Shown: in pieces, positions 37,003 to 49,100 of the stretch
Position numbering within the stretch: position 1 is the stretch's first letter
How the letters are laid out: each line of letters begins with the position of its first letter
NCBI GenBank assembly: GCA_013396915.1
Contig: VWZL01002498.1
Span: 1 to 64,000, forward strand
Origin: Stercorarius parasiticus
Taxonomy: Eukaryota > Chordata > Aves > Charadriiformes > Stercorariidae
Reading direction: 5' to 3'
DNA length: 64,000 bases
Position numbers and translations under genes: made by a program
Notes under the pieces: generated by a model
What the model was told of the DNA's origin: nothing
The model's database searches: none
What the model saw: the letters and a program-made list of their open reading frames with translations, nothing else

Positions 37003-38159
37003 ATTAATTAATTTAATTAATTATACTTAATTAGTAGTGCATAGAGTCTTAGTTTTTAAAAGAAGTTTTTTGGGTAACAGACCCAGCATTTAATGACATT
37101 TAAAAATCTAATCCTGCTACAATTTTTTTCTGAATTCTAAATATTTAGAATAGTAAACTGAGAATCAAAGATATGCGTACTGTAAACCTACTGAGAAAAA
37201 AACAACATGCAGTTATCATGGGGAGGAAGGGATTTGAATAAGAAGTTCTTTTATGGGTCAGTAGCCTTTCAATACCTGTACACATTGATTGTCTGCGATA
37301 ATTAAAATTCAATGCAGAAGACACATTTTTAATTATCAGTAAGCCAAAGAATTCTATGTGCATCATTGCCTCAAGTCAGAGAATGACCGCTGAATACAGA
37401 GAGCTTTATGGGAACAAAGCTAACACCAACATTTGATGTCAGAATGCATTGAAATCTAGAATAGTAACTGCAGCAAAGAAACAGACTGAGGGGCACAATC
37501 CACAATAAGGTGATTGTTCTGTTCTCTGTGCTTGTTGCTAAAGATTATTCTGCTTTTTTAATATTACCAAGGAACCAAATATTTCTGGACATGTAGAAAA
37601 ATGTGTAAGTTTCTTCAAAATATTCTTAGAAGTTGAATGTATTTATACAGCGTGAAGAAATATTTACAATTAAGGCTTTAGTTATTCACAGTCTTGGAAT
37701 CTGTATAATTATTTGAATCTGTGAACATTAATTGTACAACATTATAAGCACTTTTACATGAATTAACTTTTAAAATTGTTTGGGTTAAACCTAATTAAAC
37801 TCATTCAGAATTAAAATTGCTTTTTATGACTTCAGCTTAATTTGTATCTGAAATAAATTGAGCTGAACCGAATAATTCTAAGTAAGTGTCCATGTCTCCA
37901 TACCAGGATTTAACACAATTTAAATAACCCAGATTTCCTGAATGTTCTTGTAAATCTGATTCTTGTATGTGTGCATGATGCTTACTTTCTATAGTGACTG
38001 CATAAATTGGAAGGTAGTATGTTCATCATTTTTGTTGAATATACTGTCAGTAATTTGTCCTTATGCTTTCTCATATATAAGTTAATTTATAATAAGTAAT
38101 ATTTATAATTTACAATACTAAGTCCCTAGCCAAAGGTGCACTTTCTGGAACACTGAATT

Positions 38160-38230
38160 CTAGTGTGTGTGTATGGGTTCATGTTTACATGTGTTCATAT
38201 GTGTATGTATTCGTGTGTATATACGCACAT
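38160..38230. repeat. Imperfect (TG)n/(TA)n tract
   Basis: A purine-pyrimidine alternating stretch (tgtgtgtgta, atgtgtatgtat, tgtgtatatacgcaca) with interruptions, a decayed dinucleotide microsatellite. Confidence 0.7.
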
Positions 38231-39152
38231 GGGTAAAGCAGATTGGAGCTGAAGAATCTTTGATTGTATGGGTCTTCCTCTCAAAACTATAATTAGTGAC
38301 CTGCCTATGAAGTTTTAAATTTCAGGTCTATTTTTAGGATGTGCTTATCAACTGGTTTACTACTGCTGTGTTACAGTTTGAGAGGCCAGTAGAGGAACAA
38401 TACCCCAAAAAATTCAGAGGGTTCAAGAAGAGCTCCAAATGCTTGTTGAGCGCAGCAAACGACAGCCCTGACGTTTGTAACCAGCCAAGCTGCAGCTCAT
38501 ATTGCACTAGAAAATAATCTCTTATACCACAGGGAGGCTGTCAGGACAGTCCTGGCTGAGGGTGAGTGTGTGGTTTCCCTTTGAGAATGAACCCAGGAGT
38601 TACTAAGGGGTACTAACAGTGCACATTTCACTTTTACACAGTGTTAAAACAAACCTAAGTTTGGCATAACTCAGGTTATGTTCTATGCATAGCTAGTGCT
38701 AGTGGGTCATGTTGCTCTTTACTTTGGCCTGTAACTTAATTGGCCTGCAGAAGTTTTGCAAGCCACATGAAATTAAGTCCATGTGAGGTATTACATCCAT
38801 ATGCTTCAGAAGCTACTATTAGATGCAGCTGAGAAGGTCTTCCTGGTTCACATGCACATGTGCTAATACAAAAAAACCCAGAAGACAGAAGCTGGACATG
38901 GTGTAAATAGATGTAACTTTTTTAAATCAGTGAAATTTGTACTGTGCAGAACTTTCTTAATACCTGCAGACCTGATTTTTGTCTTCTGTGAAATATGAAC
39001 AGAGAATTCAAATTGAATTTGAGCCACATTTTCAAGGTAGAACTTAGTTGTACATTCTGCAATTGTATAGAATGTTTGCCAACATAGAATATATAGACAA
39101 ATATGGGGAAATACCCTAATAGGACCTTCAAGTTCATACATGATTTATGGAT

Positions 39153-39743
39153 TGTGGTGGGTTGACCTTGGCCGGACACCGGGTGCCCACCAAGCCGTTC
39201 TATCACTCCTCTCCTCAGTGGACAGGGAGGGAGAAAAACAGATGGAAAAAAACCTCATGGGTCAAGATAAAGGCAGTTTAATAAAGCAAAAGCAAAGGCT
39301 GCACACAGAAGCAAAGGAAAACAAAAGATTTATTCTCTACTTCCCATCAGCAGGCGATATCCAGCCACTTCCCGGGAAGCAGAGCTTCAGTAAGTGAAGT
39401 GGTTGCTCCACAAGACAAACATCGTAAAATAACAAATGCCCCCCCTTCCTCCTCCTTTCTCTTAGCTCTTATTGCTGAGCAGACATCATATGGTATGGAA
39501 TGTCCCTTTGGTCAGTTGGGGTCAGCTGTCCTGGCTGTGTCCCCTCCCAAGATCTTGCCCACCCCCAGCCCACTGGTGAGGGGTGGAGTGTTGGACGGAC
39601 AGCCTTGGTGCTGTGCGAGCACTGCTCAGCAGTAGCCCAAGGACCTGTGTGTTATCAACACCTTTCTAGCTACCAATGCAAAGCACAGCACTATGAGGGC
39701 TGCTACGGGGAAAATTAACCCCACCTCAGGCAGACACAATACA
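39153..39743 (-). mobile_element. Solo ERV LTR in ARMC3 intron 1
   Basis: A 591-bp LTR related to the pair near 25 kb. It shares the + strand block 'ggtcagttggggtcagctgt' (from 39511), the 'cccatcagcaggcgatatcc' block and the 'aaagcacagcactatgaggg' block, but its outer end is different (tgtggtgggttgaccttggc), so it is a sister subfamily. Read on the minus strand it has ATTAAA (+ coordinates 39277-39282) followed by a decayed 'ctttatcttgacccatgag'. It ends ..acaataca on the + strand. The flanking pentamers (tggat and cagat) match at only three positions, so any target duplication is eroded. No internal genes remain. It lies only about 340 bp before the ARMC3 start-codon exon. Confidence 0.88.
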
Positions 39744-40082
39744 CAGATGCAGATAAAACTAACTTGCAGAAAAGCATGTCCTACACATTTGTACCACATT
39801 ACAGCTTGAGCCTGTGATGTCTCACATCTTTCGTTTTAGTTACATATTTTGTTGATAGATGTATGTTACCAAATGTGTTGAAATGTTAGGAAGTTTGTTT
39901 TGTTTATAAGGGACAACTTTCTGCGTAGAAATTACTATGTCGAAGAAATCTTCAAACTGATTAGGTGTGTCGAATGAGAAAGTCTGTCTTAAAAGCTTTT
40001 CTGAATCGCTAGTAAATTGATTCCTAAAACACAGAAGGGAGTTTGTTTGTCTGCTTTTATTTTTTTTGTTTTTGTTTTTAGA

Positions 40083-40130
40083 ATGGGTAAAAAAGTAAAG
40101 AAGGAAGTAGAGCCTCCACCCAAGGATGTG
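40083..40130 (+). CDS. ARMC3: ARMC3 coding exon 1 of 9 (gene exon 2), residues 1-16
   Basis: Acceptor tttgtttttag ends at 40081. One base later the ATG begins a 16-codon peptide [16 protein letters not shown], nearly identical to the mammalian start. The donor is gtg|gtaagt and the exon ends in phase 0. The whole exon is 49 bp, too short for simple ORF scanning. Confidence 0.95.
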
Positions 40131-43100
40131 GTAAGTTTATAAACTGCTATGTGCTATAATATAAACATTACACAATTATAGGCCCAGCTCTACCATCCTT
40201 ACATGGTTCCTCACTCTCCTAGGTTACCCACATTATTCTAAAAATGTCTTTTAAAGATGATTCTGTTTCTGCTTTTCTTGGACAGCATACAGACCAGAGT
40301 GACTGGGCATGTGTAGTTCTTTGTGGAGATTGTTGTCTTTGGCAGGCTTTGCAAATAATAATGTATGAAACAATCCAGGCTTCTTTTTATTTGAAGAGCA
40401 ATATTAGCTTTCCATTTGTAAAAATCAAAGGCGAAAGGAGAAGAGTGACCTGAAGTCTGCCTGTCTTTTCAACTGTGGAGACGTTCCCTTTCTTTAAGGA
40501 TGAAAGAGTTAAGAGCCTAGATGGATCTACAGAGTTTTTTACTGAATACAGAATTTTACAGATATTTGAAATAACAGTACTATGTATTCTGGATCTTTTG
40601 CAAAGATATACAGCCTTTAGCAGCAGTTCAGGTTTTTCTGGTATCATTGGAAGTTCACAGTGAGAAGTACAAGAGCTGAAGCCAAATATGGAATAATGGT
40701 GGTAATGGGACTTTTTTCAACAGGTGGAGATTAAGGGTCTGACACTAGCACACTTTTCAAGAGTGTCTGTAAATTCACAAGGTACAAAGAGATCCCCAAA
40801 AAGACAGGTTCAAAATACAGGTATTTTTAAAGTTTAATTGGTTTACTTGGAAAGAAGTAGAGGAAATAAGACAGAGACATTGAAAAGAGTATAATATAAA
40901 TTCTATGCCAGATAATAACTAAGTTAATGAAAATCAGGACCTCAATGAGTCCCACAGAGGAGCATGAAACTAAACGCAAAGTTCAGTACGCTGTTTTAAA
41001 AAACAATGTTTTTGTCTGTAAAGAGTGATGGGACTGTAAGAGCTTTTTCAAAGGTCATAGAAAAGTTGATCAGCAAAAACTATGTCACAATTTCAATATT
41101 AAATAACCATAAATAATTTTGACTAAGACAGTAATACCCAATCACCATGATGTCACTGAGGCACAGCAATTGATATCAGGTTTTGCCCAACTGTTCTGTG
41201 GAAAGATGAATATTACAAACGTAATTCATAAGCTCCAATCAATAATAAATCCTTGTGAAAGGACACTTGACATAAAACTTCAACATGAGAGGATAAATCG
41301 ATCTAAAGCTATTTCTGTATGGAATAACCTAGAAAACCAGGAGGAGACACAAAGAAGGTGTATGTGGATAGGACTAATTAAAACAAGCCTGAAGAAATAA
41401 AACTTAGTATCTTTGCAGTCTAAGAAAAAAAATTGAAAGGCATGAAAGTAGATTTAAGGCATACAGATGAGCTAAGCCCCTCCAAAGTAATAAAAATTGA
41501 CTTTTTCAGTAAATATTTAAAAGTCAGTAGAGGCAGCACCACAACTTCTAGATCCAAAAGACACCGTTAGAGTTTCTGGAAAAAATTATGGTATAGCCTA
41601 CGAACTACTACAATGAACTGTGAATAATGTTAGAAAAGATATTCAACAATTGAAAAAAAATAAAATTACAGAAAAGATGAATAAAACTGTTAAAAAGGAA
41701 ATAACTGGAAAGAGCAAAGTCCAGATGGCATCTGCAGTTTTTGGCTTAGTTTTTACCCTTATCATACTTCAGGCTAGCATAGCTCTTCTAGCAGTCCTAT
41801 CAGGAGAAAAAAACCTGAATGTTGCAAAGCAAAACAGTATTAAACATGAAAATAGATTATTGATTAGTTGTAACTATCAACCAAGAAAATCATCTAGCTA
41901 TGAGAATATTGTTAATAGTGATCATGTGAAATTAAATCTCTAAATTTCACCCGGATATTTCAGATGGCAGGAAATGAGATGCAGAGAAAATAAAAGATGT
42001 ATTTGCTATTATCTTCTGATTGATAATCTGCTTATGAAAATGTCAAGTCCAAGAAAAGAAGCCTTGAGATAATGTGGACAGGCTGATAAAAGGGGGCCTT
42101 TGTGCATGGGGAATGCTCTGAGAATGTATGGTACTGCAGGTGACCACTAATTTTTATAGATTTCTAGGAACAGGTGGGAAACGCATCTCTTAGACTAGAC
42201 ACTGCTTATGTGTTTCAGAAAGTATTCCGAGGACTTCGTTTCCCCTGCCTTTCATAATTTGTCTTTCACTATTATCCATTCTGAGAATTGGGCTTCTCCA
42301 GGAAAAATACTGCTTTAATCCTCTGTCTCTATATGGATGACCTTAGACAGTAATTCAGGCAGATAAAATATGCTAGCTTTGACATAGATCGATAGGAACT
42401 TTACATATGATATCTTCATTAACTTTGGTCTAGACAATATTACTATTTGATCATCAGCTAGGGCATAGGCGTTAAAAGAGAAGCCTAAGATTACCACTAG
42501 AGAAAATACTGAGGCATTATCACTGAAAGCAAGCTGAGTATTTTTGAAAATAGCTTCGTTCACAACACTGATGTTAAAAAGGTGGAATATATGAAGTGGC
42601 ACTGTCATCTCCTGAAACTGAGTCTCCACAGTAACACCTTCTTTTGAGTAATTAATGCCTAAATATTAATTTGACTTGACTTTAGTAAGGCTTTCAACAC
42701 TGTCTGTCATAGCATCCTCACAGAAAAATTGATGAAGTACAGACAAGATAAATGGACAGTGTAAAAAACTAGCTGAACTGCCAGACTCAAAGGGTTGTGA
42801 TCAGGAGCATGAAATGGAGCTGGAGGTCAGGCACCATTGTTGTGCCCCAGCGGCTGATCCCAGGAGCAGTACTCTTCAGCCTCTTCATTAGTGACCTGGC
42901 TGACCAGACAGAGTGCACCCTCTTCAGCAAGTTTGCAGAAGATACGAAATTGAGAGGAGTGTTTAATGGACCAGATGGTTGTGCAGCCTCAACGAACTAG
43001 AGAAATGGGAAAATGGGAATTTCATTAACTTCAATAAAGGGAAATGCCAAGTCCTGCACCTGGGGGAGGAATAAGCAGTACAGACTGGGTGATGACCAGC

Positions 43101-46100
43101 TGGAACGCAGCTTTACAGGAAAGGACCTGTTGATTCTGGTGGACGTGCACCAGCAATGTACACCTGGGGCAAAGAAAGCTAAAAAAATCCTGGGGTGCAT
43201 TAGGCAGAGCGTTGCCAGCAACTTGAGAGAGGGGACTGTTGTCTTCCCCTCAATGTTGGTGAGTGAGACCAAACCTGGAGTGCTGTGTCCAATTCTGGGT
43301 TCCCCAGTACAAGAGAGACAGGGACTTAGTGGAACAAGTCTGCCAAAGGCTCGGAGCATTTGTCATATGAGGAGAGACTGAGAATTGGGACTGTTCAGTC
43401 TTGAGAGAAGGCTTGGAGGGGTCTTGTCAATGTTGATAAATACCTTATGGAAGGGAGTAAAGAAGTCATAGAATCATAGAATTGTTTAGGCTGGCAGAGA
43501 CCTTTAAGATCATCAAGTCCAGCCGTTATCCTAGTACTGCAAAGTTACTACTAAACAATGTCACCAACTAGGTGTCATCTGCAAACTGACTGAGCGGGCA
43601 CCCGATCCAGATCCATCTAACCAAGCATAACCAAAGATACTGCAAGAGTGATGAAACGTGGCACGGGTCACGCAGAGAGGTTATGGAGTCTCCATCCTTG
43701 GAGATAGTAAAAATCAGACTATGCACCAGCCTTGAGCTCTAGCTGACCCTGCTCTGAACAGGGCAGTTGGACCAGATCATCTCCAGAGGTGCCTTCTGGC
43801 ATTAACTGTTTGTGATTCAGTGGAATATCTTGGTTTTATGTTGTTAGTATAGGAGATCAGACAATGACAGAACTGAAACAATTAGCATGACTAGGTATAT
43901 AGTAACTCTGTTTTCCTAAGTAAAGGAAAAGAGGTTAAGAATATCAGAGATATAAGTAATGCTTCTAAAGTATCTGTCAAAAGTGCAACGATAAAGGAGA
44001 CCTGTAGTCAGTTAATTCAAATTTAAAGGATTTTTTTTTAAATGACAGCATTGTTAAACAATAGAATAATAACAGATAAATACATCCTTCAAAAGGGGGG
44101 ATTTGCATCTAAATGGTGAAACAAAAAAACCCTTGCACTCACAAGTGAGAAGTAAACGCACAGTGTGACAATGCACCAAAATATTTTGTGAGAGAACTAG
44201 CAAAGATACAACTAGCAATAAAGCTTTTCTAAATTGACTAGAAGCAAGAAGCTTCTTAGAGGAATACTATTAGGTGATTAAGGTCATAAAAGAAAAGCAA
44301 AATGAATTATTTTTTTGTCAAAAGACAAAACTATGTAGCAAATCACTAAAACAAATGTGAAGAGATTGCCAAAACATGAATAAATAGTATTTGCCCAGGT
44401 CTTGTTCTAACTGAAAAATAACTAAAATCTGAAACTCTGGTACTGTTACTTATGCTATTTAATGTGTACTCTTTGTACCAGAGGAATGGAGGGTAGAAAA
44501 CTTCATTTTCAAAAAGAAATATATCAATAATTACAGAAAGTTTGTCTTTCACATGGCGTTAATTGGTAGAAATAGTTACACAAAAAAAAAAAAGAAAAAA
44601 GATACATGGATAAATATGTTAGTAATGAGGGTGAATCAATACTACTTTTGTAGAGGAAAGTTTGATCTCTGAAATCTGTTCGAATTTTTCAGAGGAGTTG
44701 GTGAGCAAGTGGATAATGGTGATCTCATTTATAGAGTTGTTTAGCTTTTTTAAAAGTTTTTAGACCAGACTCTTCACTCACATAAACGCTAATAGGTAAA
44801 AAGAAATTCTTCTGGCTATAAAATAAAAAGCAAAGGTGAGAAAACAAATTACTGTTCAGGTTTCGTAATGGAGAGAGGTTGCCAGTGGGATGTCATGGGG
44901 TTTTAGTCTGCATCCTGTGTCGTCCAGTCTACCAGAATTAGTGTGGATGCTTTCATGAAAATGGCAGGCAGTTACTCAGTAGGCAAAAGTGAATAAATAC
45001 AACATTTCAAATTCCAGAAATAAAAGGCAGAACGCCATGTCACTAGCAAATGCATGATACATGCACATGTTGAATGCCATTTAGTGTTCTGGTATTTCCA
45101 TCTCAAAAAATGTACAGTTGAACTATAGAAAAGTACCAAGAAAGACAACAAGAATAGAGTGGCTTCTGTATGAGGAAAGATCAAAGACAGTAGGTTTCTT
45201 CATCCCCAGAAGGAAATTACTGTGAAGAGGAATATCATAGAAACTTACAAAATGAATATACAGAGAAGGCAAATGGGTGTCATTTATTTTGCTATTTCTT
45301 ATGGTGAATGAACGTGGAGGACAAATAAAATTATCAGGTGGTAGTTTTGAAACAAAGAAAAGGCACAACTATTTATATGACTGTTAAACTGTGATACTTC
45401 TGTCTCAAAATACAGATGGCTTCAAAGATTATTTACCAAATTACCTGGTGGAAAATTTTTCTTGGACTTTTTGAACACAGAGATAAAATCGGTAGCTCAG
45501 CGGCTCTCTAGGTTGCAGAGTGCTGGAGTCTGAGAGGGAATATAAGTAAATTTAACAGTCTGCTTGCCCACACCTGTTACTGGCCATTGTTGGAGACAGG
45601 ATGCTGGGCTAGATGGGTCTTTGGTCTGACTGAAAACATATTTTGTATTACCTTCAATTTCAACTAAGTTAAGTTGATAGAAGCCAAAAAAAAGCCCCAG
45701 ATACTCTGCAGTTTCTAATGGCTTTGAAGTCAAATGTACACGAAAATGATGATCAAAGACATATAGGAGTTTTTGAATTATAGCTTTCTTTTTCATTTAA
45801 CTTGCCTTTTTCTTAATGCAAACTGAATGTTGGAAATGTTGCTTATAAACCAGTCAAATTTCTGTGTTTAATTCAAGGTTGTTTGCAACTTCAGGCATAT
45901 TATTCTGGCAGGTAATGTCCTGTATGTGCCATTAAGGGAAGAGTCTGCAATGATGATTTAGGAGCAAGCCTTGATTTTAAAAATAATAAAGTGGGGAAAA
46001 ACAAGGAGGGGGGAACTCTAGCTATGCTGGCATTCTGATAAGCAAAAGCCCTGTCCAGTTCTATGATAGTTTTGAGGAACAGTGTTATTTCCCAGCAAAT

Positions 46101-49100
46101 CACTGACCTGCTCAGGGCTCTGACTTCTTAAACATACATTGATTTCAGTGACTCTTCTTACTGTGTTTTCAGCACAAAACTGCTTCTAATAGGAAAGTGC
46201 CTATGGAATATTTCAGACAGTAGTGGTGAATCTAATGTCTATACAAATGGGTAGAGATTAAACCAGTTTAACTCTGCTCATGTGCCAACCAGTCATTAAA
46301 GCTTAGGAATTATTGTTGAATTGTAGTTCATTTGGTTACTTCTGAACATGAGAGGCAACAAAAATGGAGCAACATAATAGCGTCTTTGGTATTAGATCAA
46401 TGTAAATAAATAACTGAGATTTAAAACTCTTATTTCATATTTCATTTCTTATTAAACTTCATCTGAGATCAGTCTTTGTGTTTATTTTTCTCTGGAGGAC
46501 TAAAAGCCTTTTCTAAAAATTACAGTTTTATCCCATCACCAAGTATTTGGCCAGACTCAGGAGATATGTCTGTGCTTAAATCATAGCACTTACCTGGAGG
46601 ATCATGTCCTTGCAAGGACACAAATGTGCAGAAGTAGACAAGTATGAAGGTGGATAAAGGGGCTTTCCGTCATCTCTTATTTCTATATGCCTCTCACGTG
46701 GGTAGAATGAATGAATGTTGCTGTGATAAGCCGAATTTTTTACCTGCCTGCAATCCAAAAAGAAAATTCCCACAAAGAATTCCAATATTTGAGGCCCATT
46801 ATTAAGATGTAACTTGGACCACACTGCCACGGTTTGGTTTAATTCTTGTTGCTGAGTCATTATTAAGCAAAATGACTTACGGTACAGTAAGCTGATTATA
46901 TTTTCTTTGAAAAGGAGCTTTGTTCCCTGACTTGTCCCATGCCTCCAGCTTGTCACAGCAAGCATGACATTGGACAGTGTATTCAGGTTTTCAGGCTCTG
47001 TGCACAGCTGCTCAAAAGAAACCTCAGAATCCAGCAGTTCTGAAGCCACACGATGCTCTTACATGTGTGACAGAATTACATAGTTTATTGCTTTCAAGAC
47101 TTCCCAGATGTACAGGGAAGTGTCAAGGTTTTCCCAAAATCTTCATACAGGATGAAATCATGATTTTATTTGGAAGTCAGTTATTCTTTCTTATTTTTCA
47201 ACAATGTCTCAAACTGTTATTAAAAAAACTAATTTCTCCAAGTCAATAACAACTCATGTTAATATTTCTAACTCAGTGTGGATCTCAAACTATAATTTTT
47301 TTAATGAAATGTGGGAGTCTGCTGTGGCACATGGGAAGGCTCAGTATAAATCAAACTATTCTGTCTTTTTTTTTTGTTTGTAGTTTGATCCTTTATTGGT
47401 TGAAAGCAAAACAGCAGCAACAGTTGTGTTAATGCTTAGTTCTCCTGAAGAGGAAGTTTTGGCCAAAGCATGTGATGCTCTGTATAAATTTGTGTCAAAA
47501 GGTTAGTCTTTTTGCAATGTTGTGTTGTGTTGCTTAGATTTTGATAGTAGTTCACAATTCATCTCAAAGTTTTCTGTCAAGGTTTTGAGGGTTTTCTGAA
47601 ATATCTATCAAACCTGTATTTGCAGTTATAAAGAAGTCCTGTGGTTTGCATGAAGGAAATTTTTATCATTTTGTTGTAGAATTTTATATTCTCTGTTTAA
47701 TAGAGCTTGGTTTAAATATAACCTAGATCTGTTTTGTTATGAGCAACAGACTTGCATCTGGGAAAGAATTCTCTTTTTTATGTTACAGTTTGAAACTTCT
47801 GTACCAGTGTAGTTATTTCAAGGTTCAGTTTTCAATGGAAATTACTTTTTAGCCTGTTTCTCTTATTTTTGCGTATAGCTCTTGTGTCAGTACTTCTGTG
47901 ACAGATGATTCATTAGACTGCTCAGCCTTCTTTATCAAGCTTATTTTGGTGTTTGTTGGGAATCTAACAAGTATACCAAGATTCCAAATCTTCCAAAGGT
48001 CCCTATATTATCTATAGCTAAGTGTCAAGTTCCGGGTACCCAGAAGACAACTCTATAACAAAGGCTCAAAACTCTGTAGCACATAATGTCCTAAGTTGTC
48101 TCCTACTCATTCTATGCCAGACACTCTAATTGGTGTACACTGGTAGCGTTCTTGGTGTAATTAATTTGTTTTAATATTAATTTCCAATTAGTATATGTTT
48201 TCTTAAAAAAATATGGGTTTATATGCTGATTGTTGTACTGATGGCAATTATCAACACTGCTGAAGTTGTGAGAGAAGAGCTGAAGGCTTTGGCAGTTGGC
48301 TAGGGATTGTTGGGTTCTGAAAGATATTTAGGTTCAGCTTAATAAGGCAAGCTCAGCTGAGGGCATGCAGCCAAATTTTGGATATGTGAAGAGAGAATTT
48401 GGACTGTTGGGAGACAGCTATGAACCACACACCATAAACGTTGTGCTCATTCCCTGCTGTCCACACTAAAATATGGCACACTGCAAGAAGACAAATATTT
48501 ATTTTTTTCTGTTTCTACTAATTGAATAATCCTTTAAATTGCTAATATTATCATCGATAAGTCATTGATATTCCTGCAATCTTCCTGTAGACTTTGCAGT
48601 GTGGCACAAGAGGAGGAGTTGTTTTCACTTTGCAGTTAATTTATTTCATAAAATCATAGAATGGTTAGAGTTGGAAGGGACCTTAAAGATCATCTAGTTC
48701 CAGCCCCCCTGCCATGGACAGGGACACCTCCCACTAGACCAGGCTGCTCAAAGCCCCATCCAGCCTGGCCTTGAACACTTCCAGGGATGGGGCATCCACA
48801 GCTTCCCTGAGCAACCTGTTCCACTGCCTTACCACCCTCATAGTAAAGAATTTCTTCCTTATTCTAATCTAATCTAATCTAAATCTACCGCATTTAAAAC
48901 CGTTACCCCTCGTCCTAGTGCTACACTCTCTGATGAAGGGTCCCTCCCCATCTTTCCTGTAGGCCCCCTTTAGGTACTGGAAGGCTGCTGTAAGGTCTCC
49001 CTGGAGCCTTCTCTTCTCCAGGCTGAACAATCCCAACTCTCAGCCTGTCCTCATAGGAGAGGTGCTCCAGCCCTCTGATCATCCTCATAGCTCTCCTCTG

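Larger units (their letters stand above)
29010..40081 (+). other. ARMC3: ARMC3 intron 1 (about 11 kb)
   Basis: It runs from the gtgagt donor after the predicted exon 1 to the acceptor tttgtttttag before the start-codon exon. It contains a G-quadruplex motif next to the donor, two ancient LINE relics (30.6-32.5 kb), an AT microsatellite, a minus-strand CR1 (35.9-37.0 kb), a solo LTR (39.15-39.74 kb) and a possible 44-bp alternative exon at 34212-34255. The stretches 29,340-30,590, 32,540-35,895 and 37,010-39,150 otherwise show nothing I recognise, apart from an imperfect TG-rich tract at 38,160-38,230. Confidence 0.7.
40131..47383 (+). other. ARMC3: ARMC3 intron 2 (7.25 kb)
   Basis: Holds an old CR1 with a nested younger CR1 (42.66-43.82 kb) and an ancient L3-like relic (44.4-45.66 kb). 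The stretch 40,690-42,000 is A-rich and may be further decayed LINE, but I could not match it securely. A 157-codon minus-strand frame at 46576-47049 is noted in the findings. The remainder shows nothing recognisable. Confidence 0.7.

Noticed and set aside
41119..41943. Frames of 93 and 107 codons in intron 2
   Set aside because: Lys/Asn-rich translation typical of A-rich DNA, with no recognisable motif. Possibly decayed LINE sequence, but not secure enough to call.
42315..42629. 104-codon minus-strand frame
   Set aside because: No family resemblance or splice context; it lies in unremarkable intronic DNA.
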